A stretch of 5,173 nt of DNA, taken from positions 1 to 5,173 of the forward strand of contig JASFRI010000314.1 of assembly GCA_050115015.1 (NCBI GenBank), given 5' to 3'. The first letter of the stretch is position 1. Each line of letters starts with the position of its first letter. A model generated the notes under the pieces. The model was not told the origin of the DNA. It ran no database searches and saw only the letters and a program-made list of their open reading frames with translations. The position numbers were made by a program, and so were the translations under genes. This document shows positions 1 through 4,889 of this stretch, in pieces. Source of the DNA: JASFRI01 sp050115015. GTDB lineage: Bacteria; Acidobacteriota; Polarisedimenticolia; CBDVAL01.

Positions 1-2
1 CC

Positions 3-488
3 GCGGAGGCGGCGCGAGGCCTGCTGGCGGACCTCTGCCGGTCGCTGGCCCCGCCGGGGGGACCGCTCGTTTGCCTGGTCAACGGCCACCTCGAGCCGGA
101 GCACCTGCGGGTCCTGCGGGACGTGGCCGCGGAGGCGGCCGCCGCCGGTTGCCGCGTGGTCTTCCCGGATCACACCCGCCGCCGGCATCTCGCCGCCCTC
201 GGCGAGGAGTTCCTCGAGGGGGGCGGGCACGCCGGGGGCTACGAGACCTCCCTGGTGCTGGCCGCCGGCGGCCGGGTCGATGCCGCGATCCTGTCCACGC
301 TGCCCGCGAACCGGGTGAACCTCGCCGAACAGATCCGGAAGGGAATCGACGACTTCCGGGCCATGGGCGGCGAGAGGGCGTACTTCGGCGATCCCGCCGC
401 CGCCTCCCGGGAGGAGGGGGAGCGCCTCTACGGCGTCCTCGCCGGGATCGTCGCCGATGCCGTCCGCACCGCCCTGGACCCCTCCTGA
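3..488 (+). CDS. Creatininase-family amidohydrolase, C-terminal part (5' end outside window)
   Basis: This reading frame is open from the left edge and stops at TGA 486-488, giving 161 visible codons of a protein that is usually about 240 residues. Family marks seen, numbered from the first visible codon, are VNGH at 26-29 (the core that is NGHGGN in most members, here followed by LEPEH), HAGGYETS at 76-83 (the typical HAG..ETS signature) and FGDP at 128-131 followed by AAASREEG (the C-terminal GDP..A motif). Known members are metal-dependent hydrolases of cyclic amides or formamides, including creatininase, the MftE mycofactocin peptidase and formamidopyrimidine deformylases. The first metal-ligand region lies upstream of the window, so the substrate cannot be assigned. 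An internal GTG at 123 is not a likely start because homology continues upstream of it. The gene is separated from carD by a 115-base gap with its own promoter, so it is probably a separate unit. The family call is firm and the specific function unknown. Confidence 0.88.
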   Translation, partial: AEAARGLLADLCRSLAPPGGPLVCLVNGHLEPEHLRVLRDVAAEAAAAGCRVVFPDHTRRRHLAALGEEFLEGGGHAGGYETSLVLAAGGRVDAAILSTLPANRVNLAEQIRKGIDDFRAMGGERAYFGDPAAASREEGERLYGVLAGIVADAVRTALDPS

Positions 489-516
489 ATCCCAGGCCCA
501 CGGCACCGCCCGGGGT

Positions 517-545
517 TTGCGAAATCGCCGCAACTGCGGTAAAAT
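517..545 (+). promoter_or_regulatory. Sigma70-type promoter of carD
   Basis: TTGCGA at 517-522 and TAAAAT at 540-545 are separated by exactly 17 bases and lie in the only AT-richer patch of this intergenic region. Transcription would start near 552 and leave a leader of about 52 bases before the GTG at 604. The match is 4 of 6 at -35 and 5 of 6 at -10. Both the spacing and the position support a real promoter, but this is a sequence-only call. Confidence 0.66.
519..539. repeat. Two abutting inverted repeats inside the carD promoter (possible operator)
   Basis: GCGA-AA-TCGC (519-528) abuts CCGCA-AC-TGCGG (528-539). A third overlapping pair, TTGCG (517-521) with CGCAA (529-533), is also present. 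Together they fill the space from the -35 element to the -10 element, where a dimeric repressor would block polymerase. Short palindromes arise easily in GC-rich DNA, so the operator role is inference. Confidence 0.35.
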
Positions 546-603
546 CAGCACATACCCCCGGGCGGCGAGCCCACGGAACCCACGGCGGGGGGGAGGGAAC
601 GGC

Positions 604-1110
604 GTGAACAACTTCAAAATCGGCGACAAGGTCGTCTATCCGAATCATGGGGTGGGAGTTATCCAGGAGATCGAGTCGAAAACCTTCGGCGAGGCCGAGG
701 GGACGTTCTATTCCCTCCGGATCCTGGCGAACGACAGCACGGTTCTCGTGCCGACCGGCAACACGGAGCAGGTCGGGCTGCGGCCGATCATCACGAAGCG
801 GCAGATCCCGAAGGTCTACCGGGTGCTCCAGAACGGCGAGATCGCCATCACCGGGGACTGGAAGGGCCGCTACCAGGAGAACTGCGAGAAGATGCGCACG
901 GGCTCCATCGTGGACGTGGCCACCGTCTTCAAGAACCTCACGTTCCTCAGCCAGAGCAAGAACCTCTCCTACCGCGAGAGGAAGATGCTGGACAAGGCCA
1001 AGTACCTGATCGTGAGCGAGATCGCCGAGGTCCAGAGCCTCGCCGAGACGGACGTGGAGGCGCAGGTCGACGAGGCGGTCTCCAAGTCGCTGGCGACCCA
1101 GGACCACTGA
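604..1110 (+). CDS. carD: CarD/CdnL-family transcriptional regulator
   Basis: A 168-residue protein that matches the CarD/CdnL family along its whole length. The N-terminal RNA-polymerase-interacting domain (about 1-65, Tudor-like) carries FKIGDKVVYPNHGVGVI at 4-20 and the VPTGN..QVGLR stretch at 49-60. The helical C-terminal DNA-binding domain (about 66-165) includes W86 in GDWKGRY, which matches the tryptophan that wedges into the minor groove at the -10 edge in Mycobacterium CarD. It also has the conserved LSYRERKMLDKAKYLIVSEIA segment at 121-141. In studied bacteria CarD binds the RNA polymerase beta subunit and stabilises open complexes, notably at rRNA promoters. The GTG start at 604 is chosen because the family begins here and a GGGAGGG Shine-Dalgarno (591-597) lies 6 bases upstream. 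An in-frame ATG at 457 would overlap the preceding gene and add non-homologous sequence. It has its own promoter and probably heads the unit reading into rqcH. Confidence 0.94.
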   Translation: MNNFKIGDKVVYPNHGVGVIQEIESKTFGEAEGTFYSLRILANDSTVLVPTGNTEQVGLRPIITKRQIPKVYRVLQNGEIAITGDWKGRYQENCEKMRTGSIVDVATVFKNLTFLSQSKNLSYRERKMLDKAKYLIVSEIAEVQSLAETDVEAQVDEAVSKSLATQDH

Positions 1111-1136
1111 GCCCCGGCTCGCTCCCGAACGCACAC

Positions 1137-1160
1137 CGGACCGCCCATCCCGGCGGTCCG
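1137..1160 (+). terminator. Strong hairpin between carD and rqcH (terminator-like, no U-tract)
   Basis: A perfect 9-bp stem, CGGACCGCC (1137-1145) with GGCGGTCCG (1152-1160), has a 6-base loop CATCCC. It begins 27 bases after the carD stop. No T-run follows (the next bases are CCCCGGCCCG), so it is not a classical intrinsic terminator. It could be a partial terminator, an RNA-stability element that sets different carD and rqcH levels, or a structure near the rqcH start, which lies 18 bases downstream. The stem is directly visible; the role is inferred. Confidence 0.5.
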
Positions 1161-1178
1161 CCCCGGCCCGTCCTGTCG

Positions 1179-2900
1179 ATGGATGCCCTCCTGCTGGACG
1201 CCGCCGTCCGCGAGCTACGCGCGGAGGCGCTGGGCCTGCCCCTGCACCGCGTCGTCCCCCAGGGTCCCGAGCGCCTCGTCCTCCTGCTGGGGGACGGGTG
1301 GGGGCGGGAGGACGGCCGCGGGGACCGGGTCCGCGTGCATCTCGGCATCGAGGCCGGCGCCGCCCGCCTGCACCGCACGCGGCTCCGGGCCGCCCCCCCG
1401 TCCCCGCCCACGCCCTTCCAGGGGCTGCTGCTCCGCGAGCTGGCCGGAGCGACCCTCGCCGGGATCTGCCGTCCGGACTGGGAGCGCTGGGCGGCGCTGG
1501 AGTTCCGGCGCGCCGGGACGGACCGCCGGCTGGTCGTCGAGCTGTTCGGGGCCCGGGCGAACCTCTGGTGGATCGATCCCGATGCCCGGGTTCTCGGATG
1601 CGCCCGCGCCGCCTCCGGCCGGCGGGGCTTCGCGGTGGGGGAGGTCTGGACCGCCCCGGATCCGCCAGGGCGTCCCACCCCCGACGGGATCGACGAGGCC
1701 CGCTTCCGGGAGCTGGCCGGCCCGCCGGAGGGGATGGGCCGGCGGCTGCGCGGCGCCGTCCAGGGCCTCGGCCGCACGGTGACCGAGGCCCTCGAGCGCC
1801 AGGCGCTCCGGGGCGAGGACCCCTGGCCCGCGTTCCGCGGGGTGGTCGAGACCGTGAAGGCCGCCTCCTTCCGTCCCTGTCTCCTGGAGATCCCGGGGGG
1901 CGGCGTGCCGATCCCCTCCGCGGTGGCGGTGCCGCCGCCGGAGGGGGGCGCGCTCCGGGAGATGGGCAGCGCCGGTGAGGCGCTGGACGCCTGGGGGGAG
2001 GCGCTGGACCGCGTCCGGCGGCGGGAGGCCGCCACGGACTCCCTCCGCGCCGTCCTGCACGGCGAGATCCGCCGTCTCGAGCGGCTGCACGGCCGGCTCG
2101 AGGCCGACCTCTCCCGGGAGGGGGAGGCGGAGGAGCTCGTGCGGCAGGGAAACGTCCTGCTGGCGGGCCTGGGACAGGCGCGGGTGGAGGGGGACCGGGT
2201 GACCGTGCCGGACCCTTTCGACGCCGAGGGGCGGCCGGTCACGCTGGCGATCGATCCGCGGCTGTCGTTGCAGGAGAACGCCGACCGCCTGTTCCACCGG
2301 GCGCGCAAGTCCCGCCGGGGCCGCAGGACGGTGGAGCGGCGCCTGGCGGAGGTGGCCGCCCGGCTCCCCGGCCTGCGGGACGCTGCGGGGCGGCTGGAGG
2401 GGCTCGGGACGGTGGAGGAGGTGGCGGCGCTGGAGAGGGCGCTCGCGAAGGACGGGCTGCTGCGGGTGGTGCGCCGGCCCCGCACCCGCAAGGCGGCGGC
2501 CGCCCGGCCGCGGGGCCCGGAGGTGCTCCCCATCCGGAGCTATCGCTCGGCAGACGGGATGGAGATACTGGTGGGGCGGAGCGGTAAGGACAACGACGTG
2601 CTGACGTTCAAGGTCGCGGCGGGCCAGGATTTCTGGCTGCACGCCGAGGGGAGGGCCGGGGCCCACGTGGTGGTCCGCAACCCCGATCGCCTGCCGCGGC
2701 TGCCCCGGGCGACGCTGGAACAGGCGGCGCAGCTCGCGGCGTTCCACTCGAAGGCCCGGGGTGGCGGGAAGGTGGAGGTGATGGTGACGCAGCGGCGGCA
2801 CGTGAAGAAGGGGCGTGGCCTGCCGCCGGGGACGGTCCGCGTCGGCCGGCACGAGGCCGTCCGCGTCGAGCCACGCATGCCCTTCGCCGAGGAGGTCTGA
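1179..2900 (+). CDS. rqcH: RqcH/NFACT-family ribosome quality-control factor (FbpA-like)
   Basis: A 573-residue protein, the usual length for bacterial RqcH. NFACT-N covers about 1-255, starting MDALLLDAAVRELR and including SPPTPFQGLLLREL (75-88). A helix-hairpin-helix-like middle (about 165-230) leads to Arg/Glu-rich coiled-coil segments (about 265-325 and 365-430) around the family stretch AIDPRLSLQENADRLF (357-372). NFACT-R (about 455-565) has VGRSGKDND (465-473), DFWLH (484-488) and HVKKGRGLPPGTV (541-553). There is no NFACT-C domain, as usual in bacteria. Known RqcH binds 50S subunits carrying stalled peptidyl-tRNA and adds C-terminal alanine tails that mark the chain for degradation; some homologues were first named fibronectin-binding proteins. 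The family's DR motif reads E102-R103 here and the usual GRHSN reads GARAN (124-128). ATG 1179 matches the family start although no Shine-Dalgarno precedes it. deoC follows after 4 bases. The family is certain; tailing activity is likely but unproven. Confidence 0.92.
   Translation: MDALLLDAAVRELRAEALGLPLHRVVPQGPERLVLLLGDGWGREDGRGDRVRVHLGIEAGAARLHRTRLRAAPPSPPTPFQGLLLRELAGATLAGICRPDWERWAALEFRRAGTDRRLVVELFGARANLWWIDPDARVLGCARAASGRRGFAVGEVWTAPDPPGRPTPDGIDEARFRELAGPPEGMGRRLRGAVQGLGRTVTEALERQALRGEDPWPAFRGVVETVKAASFRPCLLEIPGGGVPIPSAVAVPPPEGGALREMGSAGEALDAWGEALDRVRRREAATDSLRAVLHGEIRRLERLHGRLEADLSREGEAEELVRQGNVLLAGLGQARVEGDRVTVPDPFDAEGRPVTLAIDPRLSLQENADRLFHRARKSRRGRRTVERRLAEVAARLPGLRDAAGRLEGLGTVEEVAALERALAKDGLLRVVRRPRTRKAAAARPRGPEVLPIRSYRSADGMEILVGRSGKDNDVLTFKVAAGQDFWLHAEGRAGAHVVVRNPDRLPRLPRATLEQAAQLAAFHSKARGGGKVEVMVTQRRHVKKGRGLPPGTVRVGRHEAVRVEPRMPFAEEV
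2891..2895 (+). promoter_or_regulatory. deoC ribosome binding site inside the end of rqcH
   Basis: GGAGG at 2891-2895 lies within the last codons of rqcH (GAG GAG GTC TGA), 9 bases before the deoC ATG. It decides the 2905 start over an in-frame ATG at 2815 and implies that ribosomes ending rqcH can reinitiate on deoC. Confidence 0.8.
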
Positions 2901-2904
2901 CGCG

Positions 2905-3567
2905 ATGAGCCAGCCCGAGAAGGCCACGATCCCCGGATGCATCGACGTGGCGGTCCTCGCCCCGGGAACCACCCGCGACGACGTGCTGGCCGCCTGCCGG
3001 GAGGCGCGCGATCTGCGCTGCGCCGCCGTCTGCGTGGCGCCGGTCTGGGTCGCGGAGGCCCACCGGGCCCTCGAGGGGAGCGCGGTGGCGCTGAGCGCCG
3101 CGATCGGGTTCCCGCTGGGGGCCTCCACCACCCTCGCCAAGGTCTTCGAGGCCCTCGAGTGCCTCAAGCACGGCGCCACGGAGCTCGACATCGTCATCCA
3201 CGTCGGCGCGGCGCGCTCGGGGGACTTCCGCTCGATCAAGGAGGAAGCCCGGGAGATCCGCAAGCGGACCCCGGAGGCCGTCCACAAGTTCATCCTGGAG
3301 ATGGCGCTGCTGCCCGAGGACGCCCTGAAGCGCGCGGTGAAGGCGGTGGCGGCGAGCGGGCCCGCCTTCCTCAAGACCGGGACCGGAACGGTGGGCGAGG
3401 TCCGGCCGGAGGACGTCGCCCGGCTGCGCAAGCTGGCACCCACCGCGATCCGCATCAAGGCCGCCGGCGGCATCCGCACCCCCGAGCAGGCCCGGGATCT
3501 CCTGGCCGCGGGCGCCGACCGCCTGGGCACCTCCACGGCCCGTGCCCTCCTCGGGCCGTCCGGCTGA
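2905..3567 (+). CDS. deoC: Deoxyribose-phosphate aldolase (DeoC), divergent motifs
   Basis: A 220-residue single-domain TIM-barrel protein of normal DeoC length. The enzyme cleaves 2-deoxy-D-ribose 5-phosphate to acetaldehyde and glyceraldehyde 3-phosphate in the cytosol, the last step of deoxynucleoside breakdown. All residues matching the E. coli catalytic set are present: D14 (IDVAVL, for D16), D95 (ELDIVI, for D102), K128 (VHKFILE, for K137), Schiff-base K157 (FLKTGTG, for K167) and K185 (IKAAGGIRT, for K201). IGFPLGASTTLAKVFEA (67-83) and HVGAARSGDF (99-108) are typical. The motifs around these residues are altered: IDHTLL is IDVAVL, IIET.LL is ILEMALL, KTSTG is KTGTG and GTSSG is GTSTA. 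The ATG at 2905 has GGAGG 9 bases upstream. Four bases separate it from the rqcH stop, so it is cotranslated with that gene. The next gene has its own promoter. It could be an aldolase with shifted substrate use, but DeoC is the best call. Confidence 0.9.
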   Translation: MSQPEKATIPGCIDVAVLAPGTTRDDVLAACREARDLRCAAVCVAPVWVAEAHRALEGSAVALSAAIGFPLGASTTLAKVFEALECLKHGATELDIVIHVGAARSGDFRSIKEEAREIRKRTPEAVHKFILEMALLPEDALKRAVKAVAASGPAFLKTGTGTVGEVRPEDVARLRKLAPTAIRIKAAGGIRTPEQARDLLAAGADRLGTSTARALLGPSG

Positions 3568-3575
3568 GACGGGCC
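3554..3575 (+). terminator. Weak hairpin over the deoC stop codon
   Basis: GGCCGTC (3554-3560) can pair with GACGGGCC (3568-3575) with one bulged G and a 7-base loop that contains the TGA stop. No T-run follows. It is a possible transcript end for the rqcH-deoC unit, but only weakly supported in such GC-rich sequence. Confidence 0.25.
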
Positions 3576-3641
3576 GCCGGAGCCCGCGGAGGTCGGGCGG
3601 GCCCGGCGCCGCGGCCGGTGGAGCGGGGACCCGCGGGGGCG
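3568..3641. other. GC-rich spacer with clustered palindromes between deoC and the flippase gene
   Basis: These 74 bases hold no open frame of note but several self-complementary blocks: CGGGC-GG-GCCCG (3594-3605), CGGCGCCG (3604-3611) and a longer-range pair CCCGCGG (3583-3589) with CCGCGGG (3631-3637). The segment could fold into a compact structure that ends or stabilises the upstream transcript. No T-tract is present, and base composition alone could produce these palindromes. Confidence 0.3.
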
Positions 3642-3670
3642 TTGACCGTTTCCCGGCCTTGGGATAGAGT
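3642..3670 (+). promoter_or_regulatory. Sigma70-type promoter of the flippase-like gene
   Basis: TTGACC (3642-3647) and TAGAGT (3665-3670) are exactly 17 bases apart. The -35 matches the consensus at 5 of 6 positions and the -10 at 4 of 6. It stands out as one of the few less GC-rich patches here. Transcription would begin near 3677, leaving only about 12 bases before the ATG at 3689. It separates the flippase gene from the rqcH-deoC unit. Confidence 0.62.
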
Positions 3671-3688
3671 TTCGCGGCTCCGGCGGGG

Positions 3689-4825
3689 ATGGTCCTCCCG
3701 GAAGCCACGCCGGCCCTGCAGACCTTGACGACCCCACCCCACACCCCCGGCCCTCCCGATGCGGCGGCCGCCCGGGCCCCGGTCCGCGGCTCCGGACTGC
3801 GCGCCTGGGGGGGCGTGATCGCCGCGATGGTGCTGCTGGCCTGGTTCGTGTGGCTGGCGCGGGACGTGCTGTGGGAGGCGTTCGGCGTCATCGGCGACGC
3901 GTCGGTGCCGTTGCTGGCGGTGGCGGTGGGGATGCAGATGCTCCACCTGGTCCTGCGTGCCTGGCGCTGGGGGCTGCTGCTGGCCCCGGTGAAGCGGCAC
4001 GTCGGGTTCTACAACCTCTTCTCCACCACCGTGATCGGCTACTTCGCCTCGACGCTGCTGCCGTTCCGCGTGGGGGAGCTGGTCCGGCCGCTGATGCTCG
4101 CCGGCCGCGAGGGGATACGGCGCAGCTCGGCCATCGCCACCGTGGGCGTCGAGCGCATCCTGGACACGCTCACGGTGTTTGGCTTCCTGGCGACCTACCT
4201 GCTGCTGTTCGCCGGGGACCTGGACAGCGGCGCCCGCGAGTCGTCGTTGTGGGCGAAGACGCTGGCCTGGGCCCCCCTGGCGGGTGTGGCGATGCTGGTG
4301 GCGATCCCCGTCCTGTTCCTGGTGGCACGGTTCGAGGCGACGCTGTTCCGGTGGATCCGGGGCCTGCTGCACGTCCACGAGGGAGGCGCGCTGGACCGGG
4401 CGCTGGGGATCGCCCAGAGCTTCGTCGGCGGGATGGCGGTGCTCTCCCGGCCGGGGCCGGCGCTGGTGGCGGTAGGGGCGTCGGTGGCGGTCTGGCTGGC
4501 CATCGCCGGGGCCACCTGGTTCGGGGTGCTGGCGATGGGGCTGCACTTCCCGGACGGATTCCCGTTCCGCGCGACCCTGCTGTTGGTGCCGCTGCTGGCG
4601 GTGGGCGTCTCGACACCGACCCCCGGCGGCGCCGGCGGGTACCATATAATATGCGAGCTGGCCCTGGAGCAGATCTTCGGTGCCGATCGGGCCGGTGCCT
4701 GGGCGACCGCCCTGGTTCTGTGGCTGATCTCCATGCTGCCGATGATCGTCATGGGCTTCTTCTTCCTCTGGCGGTCGGGGAACCGGGTCGGCGACCTCGG
4801 GCGGCTGGCCCGCACCTCCGGATGA
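3689..4825 (+). CDS. Polytopic membrane protein, lysylphosphatidylglycerol synthase TM region / UPF0104 (YbhN/AglD-like) family
   Basis: A 378-residue inner-membrane protein with about eight hydrophobic segments (roughly 41-58, 72-90, 106-125, 160-177, 195-213, 255-282, 296-310 and 336-362) after a proline-rich N-terminal tail of about 37 residues. Family motifs seen are LRAWRWGLLL (89-98), LLPFRVGELVRP (123-134), VGVERILDTL (152-161) and STPTPGGAGGYH (308-319), the same pattern as P.R.GE..R, ERxxD and P.PGG.G in MprF flippase domains, AglD and YbhN. There is no fused aminoacyl-transferase domain, so it is not a complete MprF. Members are thought to move or help make lipid-linked molecules; the substrate here is unknown. 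ATG 3689 fits the promoter ending at 3670, with a GGCGGGG run touching the start codon. A later GTG at 3815 would cut into the first membrane segment. It has a separate promoter from deoC, and nrdR follows 64 bases after its stop. Confidence 0.87.
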   Translation: MVLPEATPALQTLTTPPHTPGPPDAAAARAPVRGSGLRAWGGVIAAMVLLAWFVWLARDVLWEAFGVIGDASVPLLAVAVGMQMLHLVLRAWRWGLLLAPVKRHVGFYNLFSTTVIGYFASTLLPFRVGELVRPLMLAGREGIRRSSAIATVGVERILDTLTVFGFLATYLLLFAGDLDSGARESSLWAKTLAWAPLAGVAMLVAIPVLFLVARFEATLFRWIRGLLHVHEGGALDRALGIAQSFVGGMAVLSRPGPALVAVGASVAVWLAIAGATWFGVLAMGLHFPDGFPFRATLLLVPLLAVGVSTPTPGGAGGYHIICELALEQIFGADRAGAWATALVLWLISMLPMIVMGFFFLWRSGNRVGDLGRLARTSG

Positions 4826-4839
4826 GCCGGGGACCTGCA

Positions 4840-4854
4840 CGCCGTCCGACGGCG
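4840..4854 (+). other. Hairpin 1 between the flippase gene and nrdR
   Basis: CGCCGT (4840-4845) pairs perfectly with ACGGCG (4849-4854) around a 3-base loop, 14 bases after the flippase stop. It directly abuts a second hairpin. It may be a weak terminator or an mRNA structure in the nrdR leader. No T-run is present. Confidence 0.4.
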
Positions 4855-4872
4855 CGCCGCCGCGGGGCGGCG
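4855..4872 (+). other. Hairpin 2, abutting the nrdR ribosome binding region
   Basis: CGCCGCC (4855-4861) pairs perfectly with GGCGGCG (4866-4872) around the loop GCGG. Its 3' arm runs straight into the purine-rich GGGAGAGGGG at 4873-4882 that serves nrdR. It starts on the base after hairpin 1 ends, so the two could stack coaxially. The position would allow an effect on transcription read-through or ribosome access; both are inference. Confidence 0.42.
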
Positions 4873-4889
4873 GGGAGAGGGGATCCGGC

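Noticed and set aside
457..603. N-terminal extension of carD from the in-frame ATG at 457
   Set aside because: It overlaps the creatininase gene, crosses the promoter at 517-545 and adds residues without CarD homology. GTG 604 has a good SD and the conserved N-terminus.
79..1134. Long minus-strand open frame opposite the creatininase and carD genes
   Set aside because: Low-complexity Arg/Gly/Pro-rich translation opposite two genes with clear family motifs; long antisense frames are expected at this GC content.
2815..2904. N-terminal extension of deoC from ATG 2815
   Set aside because: It overlaps the conserved C-terminus of rqcH and gives an Arg/Ser-rich non-homologous stretch; ATG 2905 has GGAGG at the right distance.
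1215..3737. Very long minus-strand open frame (840 codons) opposite rqcH and deoC
   Set aside because: It spans two well-supported genes and an intergenic promoter, and its translation shows no recognisable domain. It is a GC shadow.
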